From CAZPBN01 sp964584935 (GTDB lineage: Bacteria; Acidobacteriota; Aminicenantia; Aminicenantales; Aminicenantaceae), in the NCBI GenBank assembly GCA_964584935.1, contig CAZPBN010000003.1, positions 62,001 through 126,000 on the forward strand: 64,000 nt of DNA, written 5' to 3'. Position 1 is the first letter of the stretch. Each line of letters opens with the position of its first letter. Below are positions 44,501 to 52,421 of this stretch, piece after piece. Under the pieces are notes generated by a model. It was not told the origin of the DNA. It saw only the letters and a list, made by a program, of their open reading frames with translations, and did no database searches. Both the position numbers and the translations under genes were made by a program.

Positions 44501-46609
44501 CATCAACAAAATGAAAGGATGAGCTATGAATCTGTGCTCCAGTCAGTGGGGATATCAGTGAGTCTCCTGCCTGTTTCTGAATTTGAAAGACTTCCTGAAA
44601 AGATAAATCTCCTGGTCATCCCTGAAGCTTCTGCCCTCGGGCTTCAAGATGCCCAGATCCAGGTCCTCATAGACCTCTTGGAACAGGGTCAGATTTCTGT
44701 GATAACCAGTGGATACAGTCCTCTTTCAGATGCCCTGGGGATAGAGAAAACCGAACAAATGATTCAAGTGAAAAAGCCTCAAGACCTGTCCTATCCTGAC
44801 CTTGAAATCATTTGGCCTGAGTCAGTTGAGTTTCAAGTTTTTGAAGCGCCAGGGGAGGCGGAATACATTTACCAGGACTCCCAGACCAGAAAGCCGTTAA
44901 TGGTTTCTGTACCCAGAGGCAAAGGAAAATTTTTGTACTCAGGTCTTCTTTTTGACACAGAGAGCACTCAGGGGATAACCAGGTATCCTCATTTTCTCAC
45001 ACACATGTTCCGGACCCTGGAAGTGTTCCCGCTTCTCCGGGGAAGGGGAACGGAAGTTTTTTTTAATCCAGCCGAAAGAGAAGAGATTGCTGTAGAAGAC
45101 CTGGTGAGATTCTGGAAGCGCAGCGGAGTCACCCTTATCCATGCAGCAAGCTGGCATATTTATCCGGAGTGGACTTATGACTATGAGCAGCTTATCCACC
45201 TGGCCCACAATAATTCTATGCTGGTCTATGCATGGCTGGAACCTCCTCTTGTCCATCAGATATTTTGGCAGGACAATCCTGAATGGAGGGAGAAAAACGC
45301 TCAAGGAGAGACTCCTGAAGAGACCTGGAGATTTCCTATAGCCTTAGGAGATTGCTCTGCACGAAAAGGAGCTTTAAAAGAGTGGAAGAGAATCCTGGAG
45401 GAATATCAGTGGGACGGAGTGACAGTTAACCGGTTGGGATTTGAGTCTACATTCCCCCCGGACCCCAAAACCATGACCCCTTTTCATCCCAGTGTTCGCC
45501 AGCAGTTTAAAGAGCAAAAGGGATTTGACCCGGTTGAACTTTTCAATCAGTCATCGCCCTATTTCTGGGAAACAAACCCTTCTGCCTTAAATCAGTATCT
45601 GGATTTCCGCCGCGCTCTTTCCGAGGAATATCTAGAAAGCCTTCTCCTCATGCTCCAAGAACTCAGAGAACAGCAAAAAAGGACTATCGAGCTCATTCTC
45701 ACCTATGATGCCCGTAGAAAAGACCCAGGAATTTCTTTCTCTAAACTTCAAAAAATAAAGTCCTCGCATCAGGCTCTCTGGCAGTATATCCCCGAATTTG
45801 AAAAGCAGTGGACAGCTCCTCCCCTGGGCTTTGACCTCATTCAGCTCAATGTCTCTCCCCCTAATCACGACAGTTTTATTCCGGGCGTTACCACTTTTTA
45901 TCCTACCGGCTCTGCTTTATATAAGGAGCTTCAAGATCTGCTCCATGATAACCAGCGGTTTATTATTTATTCTGAGAACTCCCTCTATGAGGTCGATACT
46001 CAAATGATGCCTTTTGTGCTGAGTGCTGAAAGCTCTTTGAGGTGGAGGAGAGACCAGCTGCAGATTCAATCCAAAACAGGAGGAGAGTTTTCTTTAGCCG
46101 GCGAAAAAACCCTTCCCCTGTACCTAGATGGAAAGCTGGCGGGTTCTTTTTATAAAAACCGCTTAATAGTGCCTTCTGGCAAACATGTCCTTGAGATAAG
46201 ATCCGGACCTACAGGACTTCTCAAACCCTTAAAATCCTCCACCCGGGTAGTGGATTTTTCAGGCAAACTCAACAAGATTGAAGTAAAATGGCGAGGAATT
46301 TCAGTGGATTATGAAGCTGAGAGAGGATCTTTTCTGGTGATAACAGATAAACCTTCGATAATCCTTTTAAACGGAAAAAAACAGGACTTGTTCATAGAGG
46401 AGGGGCCGAGAGGGTGGACTCTTTATCTTCCTCCGGGCCGTGCAACAGCAGAGGTCATAACCCGCAGTCATTCAGAGTTTATTCTCTCTGTATTCAGCTT
46501 AGGTTTATCCAATCTGATTGTGCTTATAAGCGCTCTAGCTATATTCACTTTACTGATTTTATTTTTAATCCTGCAAATGAGAAGAATTATTCAAAGGAAG
46601 AAAACCTAA
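41591..46609 (+). CDS. Giant membrane-anchored protein: GHL10-like, DUF2334 deacetylase-like and second hydrolase-like domain
   Basis: 1672 residues with a transmembrane helix at each end (about 11-27 and 1640-1662). Residues about 50-390 form a GHL10-like barrel (E205 in VDFAEPVVSW is a candidate acid). Residues about 600-850 are a DUF2334 deacetylase-like domain with metal-type residues D613 (RIEDVHP), H679 and H683 (LHGVTHQ). About 1155-1490 is a second barrel that repeats NPEWRE(R/K)NAQGE (near 151 and 1228). By analogy with PgaB and PelA it may deacetylate and cut a polymer during export. No exact homologue is recognised. Confidence 0.8.
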   Translation: MPQKPLRKKISLFVLLILIAVWAVLGIKFYRQWSLHRDVSRYITTPSLKPTLQRIKAVRFDPSFYYQGKRPSELAKELAHRWQEAGINLVFFRAYDPSYGAFYRTNYLHNKQGEFGRYDLLKHILKACAKKKIAVFAWLPVMNHRGAWEANPEWRERNAQGEAYSASGLEFPLCSRNEDARAWWKGFIQDLLQNYSELAGVDFAEPVVSWQEESACFCELCREAQENSKASQDNPENIRAQPLTTLLHQSFLQVHQFHKKASLTFVATARESGELFSWGEIKKQTGLDLDSLLSVSRSLQPDFISPEFIWQEWKSRFDKESGESPVFSPKWAAWAYKEFIQNLNYPVKVVPHLEATDFPDVSVSRQHLAASLRETLKAGASGFDVYSSSLLDKKRAWGILKEVDRWVKVKSCLVLYDPGSNQNDAIQTGELLRHFHAQVELKSLEQYQPGLINQYDNVFYAGTEQETLIPRELIEDIENLQTTFCWLGFNVKQLLSEPQISQKLGIQFIESVKDGFVKVKYKNQVLTKDAPWTQLVKVTDPLRCQVMAFTYDKDQSEEFPYALRSGRRFWLFADLPSSYAVEGGRFLVFADLLHDILEEDHVSQTLAMVRIEDVHPLSDPQNLKKIANFLYRRKVPFQVAFTPFYVNPEENLHTSLSEQPALVSALRHMVRKGGVLVLHGVTHQRYSETTTDYEFWDPVNDAPVQGQTPTTMQQRVEWGLRECWLNGLYPLLWETPHYAASQDFYSVISQIFSTAMERRQAIDRIGTDQYLPYTLSSDRYNQTMVPENLGYVPLNNPDPQVILKPAAHMKVVRDGVASFFFHPFVDVEVLKTLVRRLQKEGFVFTNPASLPLKVKTSLGLLQNSSGSVTVSPPYSLGWEKLLFSPGILKKQKEFTAFPGEKIEKRVSLSPKELYALHFLNPVEETVREAQKRPDLKKPAPIHALKKVADYQGEEAEVPTALLLHPAEAEDHQQNERMSYESVLQSVGISVSLLPVSEFERLPEKINLLVIPEASALGLQDAQIQVLIDLLEQGQISVITSGYSPLSDALGIEKTEQMIQVKKPQDLSYPDLEIIWPESVEFQVFEAPGEAEYIYQDSQTRKPLMVSVPRGKGKFLYSGLLFDTESTQGITRYPHFLTHMFRTLEVFPLLRGRGTEVFFNPAEREEIAVEDLVRFWKRSGVTLIHAASWHIYPEWTYDYEQLIHLAHNNSMLVYAWLEPPLVHQIFWQDNPEWREKNAQGETPEETWRFPIALGDCSARKGALKEWKRILEEYQWDGVTVNRLGFESTFPPDPKTMTPFHPSVRQQFKEQKGFDPVELFNQSSPYFWETNPSALNQYLDFRRALSEEYLESLLLMLQELREQQKRTIELILTYDARRKDPGISFSKLQKIKSSHQALWQYIPEFEKQWTAPPLGFDLIQLNVSPPNHDSFIPGVTTFYPTGSALYKELQDLLHDNQRFIIYSENSLYEVDTQMMPFVLSAESSLRWRRDQLQIQSKTGGEFSLAGEKTLPLYLDGKLAGSFYKNRLIVPSGKHVLEIRSGPTGLLKPLKSSTRVVDFSGKLNKIEVKWRGISVDYEAERGSFLVITDKPSIILLNGKKQDLFIEEGPRGWTLYLPPGRATAEVITRSHSEFILSVFSLGLSNLIVLISALAIFTLLILFLILQMRRIIQRKKT

Positions 46610-47898
46610 TGGCTTTTAGCAGCGGTTTCCTGGAAGCTCTGTTTTTAACTGCTGTGGCCATACTCTGGTCCATGATCTTTTATCAGCTTTTTTTCGCTTT
46701 TGCCGGATCTATTTTTTATAGAAACTCTTTAAAAGAGAAAAAAGACTTAGATAAACAAAAAGCCGGAGAACTTCCCCCTGTTTCTCTCCTTATTCCGGCT
46801 CACAATGAAGCTCTGGTCATTGAGAAGACTCTTGAGTCTCTTTTAGCTTTAGACTATCCAGCAGAAAAAATGGAGGTCATTGTGGTCAATGATGGCTCTA
46901 CAGATGCTACCCCCGAAATAGTTAAGGCATTTTCTTTAAGAGATTCCCGGGTCAGGCTATTCAATGTCCCGAAAAAGCAAGCCGCCAGAGGAAAGCCTCA
47001 TGCCTTGAATCTGGGCTTCCACAAAGCCAAGCATCCCTTTATAGCCATCTATGATGCGGACAACACTCCAGAGCTTTCTTCGCTCCGTTATTTGATGGAG
47101 AACATAACCCAAAACCCCCGCTTGGCAGCTGCTTTTGGAAAGTTCAGGACCCGAAACCGCCGAAAAAATCTATTGACCCGGTTTATCAACATGGAAACGC
47201 TCTCGTTCCAGCTTATTATTCAGGCTGGACGCTCTCAGATTCTGAACCTAGCCATGCTGCCGGGCACTAATTTTGTGATCCGCCGGGACATCCTGGAAAA
47301 ATACGGGGGATGGGATGAAAAAGCTCTCACTGAGGACACAGAGCTGAGCATCCGGATGTTTCAAAAGGGGGACCGGATCAAATTTGTCCCTTATGCCGTG
47401 ACATGGGAAGAAGAGCCAGAAAAATGGGGGAGTTGGCTTAGGCAGAGGACCCGGTGGATCAGGGGAAATATCTATATTCTCAGAAAATTTTTACTTCCTT
47501 CCCTTCGCCAGAAAAAGTTTGGGGTGATTCTGGAGCTGGGGTATATATTTTTGCTGTATTATTTATTTTTAGGCTCTATTCTGCTTTCCCATTTGTTTTT
47601 TATCTCAAGCGGGGTGGCGCTTATTGCGGTCCGCTCCCCAGGCCCTTACTTTATGGTCTGGATATGCGCTTTTCTCTTATTTGTGATTGAGATCATGATG
47701 ACAGCTGCCCTGGAAAAAGAGACATTTTGGGATAACTTAGGGGTGGTGGTTTTGATGTACTTTACTTACTGTCAAGGATGGATTATATTAGTGTGTCGGG
47801 CTTTTTATCAAGAGTTTATTAATAATAAAGCTCTTGAATGGGAGAAAACCCCTCGGTTTGCCTCTTCTAGAGAAAAAAAAGAGAATTTTAAGCATTGA
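46609..47898 (+). CDS. GT2 polysaccharide synthase (PgaC/BcsA-like)
   Basis: 429 residues from the ATG at 46609, which overlaps the previous stop by one base; longer upstream frames are antisense noise. A helix at about 8-32 comes first. The catalytic domain has LLIPAHNEALVIEKTL, VVNDGSTDATPEIV, DAD (149-151), E242-D243 (TEDTELS) and Q279-R-T-R-W283, the full processive-synthase set. Three to four membrane helices follow. It probably polymerises an N-acetylhexosamine made available by WecB. Confidence 0.93.
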   Translation: MAFSSGFLEALFLTAVAILWSMIFYQLFFAFAGSIFYRNSLKEKKDLDKQKAGELPPVSLLIPAHNEALVIEKTLESLLALDYPAEKMEVIVVNDGSTDATPEIVKAFSLRDSRVRLFNVPKKQAARGKPHALNLGFHKAKHPFIAIYDADNTPELSSLRYLMENITQNPRLAAAFGKFRTRNRRKNLLTRFINMETLSFQLIIQAGRSQILNLAMLPGTNFVIRRDILEKYGGWDEKALTEDTELSIRMFQKGDRIKFVPYAVTWEEEPEKWGSWLRQRTRWIRGNIYILRKFLLPSLRQKKFGVILELGYIFLLYYLFLGSILLSHLFFISSGVALIAVRSPGPYFMVWICAFLLFVIEIMMTAALEKETFWDNLGVVVLMYFTYCQGWIILVCRAFYQEFINNKALEWEKTPRFASSREKKENFKH

Positions 47899-47920
47899 GT
47901 CGGAAAAATGACTCAATGCT
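47891..47920 (+). promoter_or_regulatory. Intercistronic hairpin
   Basis: AGCATTGAGTC (47891-47901) and GACTCAATGCT (47910-47920) form a perfect 11-base-pair stem with an 8-base loop that contains the synthase stop codon region. No T-run follows, so it is more likely an mRNA stabiliser or attenuator between the synthase and outer-membrane genes. Confidence 0.6.
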
Positions 47921-47934
47921 GAAAGAGAAAAAAA

Positions 47935-48642
47935 ATGATAAGAAGAGAAACCGCTTTAATAAGTGTGGTGTTGATTTTAATAAGTGTGATTTGCGCAGGG
48001 GCAGAAATCCGCCCTCAGGCTGGAGTAGAAAGTTACCTGGGGCCTAACAAATTCTTTTCTCTGACTCCCTGGGCTGGTGTTCGGGTCAATCTGACCAAAA
48101 AGTCTTCACTCCTCGTGAAATATTATCTTCACAACCTCCAGTATGATTACCTCGATGAGCTGGGAGAGACAAAGAAGAGAACGGCTCAGCTTAATAACTT
48201 TACTACAGCAGTCTATGCTCAGAAATGGGGGCATGACTTTTATGTTGCTGCCAGTTATTTTTCAGGAACCGATGACTACACAGCTCTGGCCTTGGACATC
48301 GGCACAGAACTCCGTTTGATTAAAAGAACGGCTTTTTCCATAGGATTTTATTATTTAAATGAAGATTCCATTCTCTGGTATCCGGAAGAAGAATCCCGCC
48401 GGATTGCCTTGTATTCTGTTAAAGGCCAGTTCAGGTATACTTTGTTAGAGGGACTTTCTTTAGGCCCTACTTTTAATCTCTATAAGAATTCAGAACAAGT
48501 CAATGCCTCCTCATGGGGAATACGTATCCAGTTTGTTAAAGACCCTGTTTATATCCATCTGTCTTACTACCGGTACACTGAGTCAGCCCAGTACCGGTTT
48601 TCCGGGGACTTTTTTTCTTTGGGAGTGAATTTGTATTATTGA
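47935..48642 (+). CDS. YaiO-like outer-membrane beta-barrel protein
   Basis: 235 residues. A signal peptide (ALISVVLILISVICAGAE) precedes alternating aromatic strands (SLLVKYYLHNLQYDYLD, FYVAASYFSGTDDY, YIHLSYYRYTESAQYRF) and a terminal strand ending SLGVNLYY. It resembles YaiO/PgaA-type barrels that could be the exit pore or surface anchor for the polymer. Fourth gene of the exopolysaccharide operon, 36 bases after the synthase. Confidence 0.8.
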   Translation: MIRRETALISVVLILISVICAGAEIRPQAGVESYLGPNKFFSLTPWAGVRVNLTKKSSLLVKYYLHNLQYDYLDELGETKKRTAQLNNFTTAVYAQKWGHDFYVAASYFSGTDDYTALALDIGTELRLIKRTAFSIGFYYLNEDSILWYPEEESRRIALYSVKGQFRYTLLEGLSLGPTFNLYKNSEQVNASSWGIRIQFVKDPVYIHLSYYRYTESAQYRFSGDFFSLGVNLYY

Positions 48643-49117
48643 TTTCTTTAAAGCTTAGACCTTCCCCCAACCCCCTTTTTGGTTCCTGCCATCAACCCTT
48701 CACAATCAATCCCTAAAGCATGACACCTGAATAAATAAGCCTGTTTCAGGGGAATTTTCTCCCACTTGTTTTAATTTTTTTTGGATAAATCCATTGCAAA
48801 AATACCTGAATTCAATAAAAGAGGAATCACAGAAGAGTTATGGAGCGGCGTGTCTCAGCACACAGCAGGAGAAGTTCCCCACGGGCTAGGTGGAGCGCGG
48901 ACGGAGATATGCCGCGACAGGATCACACAGTATGCTTATTGAGTACTTCTCCCTCAAGGAAATTGCTGACATATTGCCTGAAATCAGATTGAGCCCTTAT
49001 TCCAAAAAAAAATGGAAAAGAATCATTGACGTCTATGGAAAAACCAAAAGAAAATAAAAACAAAAGAGGCTGTTCTATTTTTTTCTTAGAGTAGAAATTT
49101 TCTTAAACGTTAAAAAA
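48643..49117. other. Intergenic region with a G+C-rich segment
   Basis: No intact gene. The stretch 48838-48952 is much richer in G+C than its surroundings. GGAGAAGT (48868-48875) and ACTTCTCC (48945-48952) can pair across it. An overlapping frame reads IEYFSLKEIADILPEIRLSP then KKKWKRIIDVYGK at 48931-49057, which may be the tail of a lost gene. Nothing here was identified with confidence. Confidence 0.4.
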
Positions 49118-49490
49118 GGGGGTTCTTCGCAATAATGGATACCTGAGTTGCAAAAAAAAGGACATCGTATTAAGTTCCTCTTATAAGATTTATCACAAAA
49201 AAGGAGGAACGAACGATGTCCCATTCGTTATTGTACCAATGTTTAGGGGTAAATGGCTACCATCATCTCAGGGGTTGGAGCAGCAGAGGCGTGACCTATT
49301 GGAAAGTTGTGGCACATGTCATGCCCATGGTATCCTTAACTATTTTCTCTTCCGTATTTCAACAGCCAAAGTGGAGGGAATTAATAATCGAATAAAGGTG
49401 ATTAAACGAATGGCTTATGGCTATCGCGATCTCTACTACTTTAAACTGAAAATCTACAACATCCATACCACTAGGTACTCATTAGTGTGA
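49118..49490 (+). mobile_element. Internally deleted ISL3-family insertion sequence
   Basis: From the ATG at 49216 (AAGGAGG upstream) the frame reads MSHSLLYQCLGVNGYHHL, the N-terminus of an ISL3 transposase. About 100 bases later, in another frame, the C-terminus follows: ISTAKVEGINNRIKVIKRMA then YGYRDLYYFKLKIYNIH. The middle, with most of the DDE domain, is deleted. GGGGGTTCTTCGC near 49118-49130 looks like the left end. Not able to move by itself. Confidence 0.7.
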
Positions 49491-50030
49491 TAAACCTTTT
49501 TTTTGGTGGCCACTCGTATGGCCCTTTTCCTTCTTGTGGCCCATCTTGCCGTGTCCGTGGTGTGATCCCTTGCAATCCATACTCCGGCCAAAGCCCATGT
49601 GACCACTTCCCATGTGTGTTCCAAAATGAGCGCAGGCGTTATCGAAGATCTTTTTTTGTTCTTCATTAAGAATTTTCCTTACTTCCAGATGATGCGCATA
49701 GGATTTCTTCTGGAGTTCTGCTCGAACCTGGGCGATCTCATCAATCTTGGCGTTAATTTTTTCAGTCTCAGCGTTTTCTAATCTCAGCTGGCGAAATTCA
49801 AGCATCTTGGTCTGAAGTTTTGTCTTCAGAGGAAGCATTTCTTTCTGAAAATCAAGCCTCATCTTCTGCAGTTCCTCCTTCTGTTCAGCGGAGAGGTTTA
49901 GCTTGCTTTGACACGACATTCCCTGATGCATCATAGGCTTCTTTTCCGGAGCCTTTTGGGCGAGACCCGGAGTAGCGGCTGCAAGAGCCACCACTAACAT
50001 TCCTACCATTGATGTTTTGAAATTTTTCAT
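49482..50030 (-). CDS. Spy/CpxP/ZraP-like periplasmic protein with His-rich tail
   Basis: 182 residues from the ATG at 50030 (GGAGGAAAAA before it). A signal peptide (MVGMLVVALAAATPGLAQ) is followed by the Spy-type helix pair (LNLSAEQKEELQKMRLDFQ, LRLENAETEKINAKIDEIAQ, HHLEVRKILNEEQKKIFD). The last 50 residues are rich in His, Gly, Met and Lys (CKGSHHGHGKMGHKKEKGH), a likely metal-binding tail. Fourth gene of the ECF sigma operon. Confidence 0.87.
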   Translation of the reverse strand: MKNFKTSMVGMLVVALAAATPGLAQKAPEKKPMMHQGMSCQSKLNLSAEQKEELQKMRLDFQKEMLPLKTKLQTKMLEFRQLRLENAETEKINAKIDEIAQVRAELQKKSYAHHLEVRKILNEEQKKIFDNACAHFGTHMGSGHMGFGRSMDCKGSHHGHGKMGHKKEKGHTSGHQKKGLSH

Positions 50031-50056
50031 TTTTTCCTCCAAATAACGTTAGATTT

Positions 50057-50608
50057 TTATTGGTGCACCATTTGATTGGTACAAGATTCGTTTTCTATCT
50101 TTTTCTTTTTCCTCTCTTTAGGGGCAGAGTTTTTCCCTGATTGGTGGTGAGCTCCCATTCCATGGCCGCAGACGTGTTGCTCGAACACATAGAAGTAATG
50201 TTTGCGTTGCTTAGGATTAAGAATGGATTTTTCCTGGAGAAGTTTTTTCACTGCTTCTTTCTGGATCTCGGCCTGGAGCTGGCTGATTTCATCCACCAGA
50301 GAGTTGATGCGTTTTAAGTTTGGTTTTTCACTCTGGATTTCTTCAAGGAGCAATTTATCTTTTTCCTGGATCTCCTGCACAGTGGGTTGTATTTCCTGTT
50401 TGTAGGCTTTCCGATGAGCTCTCAATCTTTCATGCTGTTGGGGAGTTAAGTTGAGTTCTTCCTGGAGAGAGCTCTCAGTTTCTGCTGGTTCTGGAGAAGG
50501 GCTTTTTTGGAAAAGCAGCCGGTTGTAAGCCAGAGTAAGAAGAGCAGTGAGGTTTATGGCCAACAGGAAAACAAGGGCGTAAATCAGAAACTTATTGCTT
50601 TTTCTCAT
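50057..50608 (-). CDS. Spy/CnrX-like membrane-anchored periplasmic sensor
   Basis: 183 residues. One membrane helix (FLIYALVFLLAINLTALLTLAY) anchors a periplasmic helical domain (LNLTPQQHERLRAHRKAYKQ, KRINSLVDEISQLQAEIQKE, ILNPKQRKHYFYVF) of the Spy/CnrX kind. A C-terminal His- and Lys-rich part (HVCGHGMGAHH) may bind metal. Its ATG overlaps the anti-sigma stop by 4 bases, so it may signal to that protein, as CnrX does. Confidence 0.85.
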   Translation of the reverse strand: MRKSNKFLIYALVFLLAINLTALLTLAYNRLLFQKSPSPEPAETESSLQEELNLTPQQHERLRAHRKAYKQEIQPTVQEIQEKDKLLLEEIQSEKPNLKRINSLVDEISQLQAEIQKEAVKKLLQEKSILNPKQRKHYFYVFEQHVCGHGMGAHHQSGKNSAPKERKKKKIENESCTNQMVHQ

Positions 50609-51093
50609 GAGTTGTTCTCCTCTTCATCACTGTTTAAGTTGAGGTAGACTTCAGCAAAGGAACCTGAGGGAATCTTTTCAAATCCGTTGGAATACTCAGA
50701 AATAACCTGGGAATAAGACTGAGGCTCCGTTTGGGGCTGGGTATCTCCCAGGTATTTTCCGGTGAAGACACCAAGCACGATTAGGGCGGCCAAGGGAACA
50801 GCACGCAGAAGGGGTTTCAACTCTCCAAAAACGGTTTTAAACGAAGTCTTCCTGTTTTCGTATTCTTCAATTTTTTGGATGATTCCATTAAGAAAATCCG
50901 ATGAAGGTTCCCTTTCCGGGGGAGGTTCAATTTCACTCCATAATCTGGAAAAATGTTTAACCAAACGGGAACACTTTGGACAGGAAGAGATATGAGACAA
51001 AAGTTCATTTCGGTTAGGTATCTGGTTTGTCTTTTGTTCTGCGATTTCGGAGAGGTGAATTTTCACCTTCCGGCAATTGGAAGTTTCTTTCAT
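50605..51093 (-). CDS. Anti-sigma factor with zinc-finger-like N-terminus
   Basis: 162 residues. The N-terminal anti-sigma domain has C-x..H-x3-C-x2-C (ELLSHISSCPKCSRLVKHFS) as in zf-HC2 proteins. A transmembrane helix lies at about 92-107 (LRAVPLAALIVLGVFTG), with a periplasmic tail. It should hold the upstream ECF sigma factor at the membrane until a signal frees it. It starts 52 bases after the sigma gene. Confidence 0.88.
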   Translation of the reverse strand: MKETSNCRKVKIHLSEIAEQKTNQIPNRNELLSHISSCPKCSRLVKHFSRLWSEIEPPPEREPSSDFLNGIIQKIEEYENRKTSFKTVFGELKPLLRAVPLAALIVLGVFTGKYLGDTQPQTEPQSYSQVISEYSNGFEKIPSGSFAEVYLNLNSDEEENNS

Positions 51094-51145
51094 TTCATTT
51101 CCTTTCCATTATATTAGACACAAATTTTTCAAAAAACTTGCATCT

Positions 51146-51727
51146 TTATTTTGATTTATTCTCAATCCATTCAAGGAAAATTTCTCTGAGAGTTTTTTTG
51201 GCCCGGTGGATTCTGGATTCAACAGAGGAGAGGGATGTTTTGAGGATTTCTGCAATCTCTATGTAAGAAAGATTTTCCCAATAATAAAGGATAAAGGCTG
51301 TGCTCTGTTTTTCAGGAAGAGAGAGGACGGTTTGGCGTATGAAAGCTTTCTCTTCTTTATTTTCCAAAGATTTTTCTTGAGAAGAGCCGTGAGGAGAAGA
51401 GATTTCCTCAAGTTTTGATGAAACATTCTCTGTAAATGAGCCGGATGGATGGACCCGGTGTGGAGATTTGTTTTTCCGGTTGTAATTAAGAGAATGGTTC
51501 ACTGCAATCCGGTAGAGCCAAGTAGAGAGCTTACTCTTTGAGCGGAAAGTCTTCGCTTTAATGTAGACATGGAAAAAAACTTCCTGAGCTAAATCTTCAG
51601 CGGTTTCCCTGTTTCCAGTTATCCGCAGGCAAACATTGAACACCAGTCGGCCGTACCTGTTTACCAGCTCTTCAAAGGCGCGCTTGTCTTTTTGGGCAAC
51701 CTTTTTGATCAGTTTTTCATCATTCAT
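51146..51727 (-). CDS. ECF sigma factor (RpoE-like)
   Basis: 193 residues. Region 2 contains ELVNRYGRLVFNVCLRITGN and AEDLAQEVFFHVYIKAKTFR. Region 4 contains LPEKQSTAFILYYWENLSYI and IAEILKTSLSSVESRIHRAK with its helix-turn-helix. A serine-rich linker of about 45 residues separates them. It directs polymerase to envelope-stress promoters and should activate its own operon. First of four genes with anti-sigma factor and two Spy-like proteins. Confidence 0.95.
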   Translation of the reverse strand: MNDEKLIKKVAQKDKRAFEELVNRYGRLVFNVCLRITGNRETAEDLAQEVFFHVYIKAKTFRSKSKLSTWLYRIAVNHSLNYNRKNKSPHRVHPSGSFTENVSSKLEEISSPHGSSQEKSLENKEEKAFIRQTVLSLPEKQSTAFILYYWENLSYIEIAEILKTSLSSVESRIHRAKKTLREIFLEWIENKSK

Positions 51728-51893
51728 GAAAAGTTTATCCAGGTTTCTTTCTTACTCTCTTTATTCATATTATTACAAAAAATACAGAAAAAATCTAAAA
51801 ATTGGGAACAGTTCACCTGCCATTTGTCTGACTTTCATTTTTACTATACTTTACGATAAAAAATAGAGAAAAGATGCAAAATCATGAAGCTAG

Positions 51894-52217
51894 GGTGTTG
51901 TTTTTCAGCATTATGACCAGATATTTGCGGTGAGTTATCTAACGAGAGAGATTACCTGTGATGGTCAGAAATATGTATTTCGGAAAGTAAAAGACAGGAT
52001 TTTAACGAATTCCCTTGGCATTGAAAAAAGAGAGCATTATTTTATAGCATCCAGAGAAAGAGCTTTTTTGGACACTGTTTATTTGAATAAAAACTATTAT
52101 TTTGACAATCTGTCATCCATAAATTGGGATCAATGCTTTGATATGCTCTCTATCTACAAGAACAAGGCAATGGAGAAAAGATTGAATTCATACCACAAAA
52201 TAGTCAAACATGCTTGA
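51894..52217 (+). pseudogene. AbiEi-type antitoxin, 5'-truncated
   Basis: The open frame begins after a TAG at 51891 and reads QHYDQIFAVSYLTREITCDG, YVFRKVKDRILTNSLGIEK and FIASRERAFLDTVYLN, the C-terminal domain of AbiEi antitoxins. The winged helix is absent. A GTG at 51930 is the only possible start. It overlaps the toxin remnant by 8 bases. A second, unrelated AbiE locus next to the complete one at 33.6-35 kb. Confidence 0.7.
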
Positions 52218-52416
52218 TCGAAATATTCATAAATCAATTCTTCTTCAGATTTTAAAAGACATCTATACAGATACATCCATTGGTCATTTCTTAGGTTTCA
52301 AGGGTGGGACAGCCGCTCATTTATTTCACAAACTTGGCCGTTTTTCAGCAGATCTTGATTTTGACCTTTTAAACAAAGGGTTCATACGAGTTATGTACAG
52401 ATTCTCTCTTCACTGA
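52210..52416 (+). pseudogene. AbiEii-type toxin, 3'-truncated
   Basis: 68 codons. The N-terminal part reads GHFLGFKGGTAAHLFHKLGR then FSADLDFDLLN, the GGT and DLDF motifs of the toxin. The homology stops there and the frame ends after 11 unrelated codons. It follows the antitoxin remnant with an 8-base overlap and is surely inactive. Confidence 0.75.
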
Positions 52417-52421
52417 GTGAT

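Noticed and set aside
46414..46608. Upstream extension of the GT2 synthase frame
   Set aside because: It overlaps the end of the giant protein gene; the ATG at 46609 gives the proper family start.
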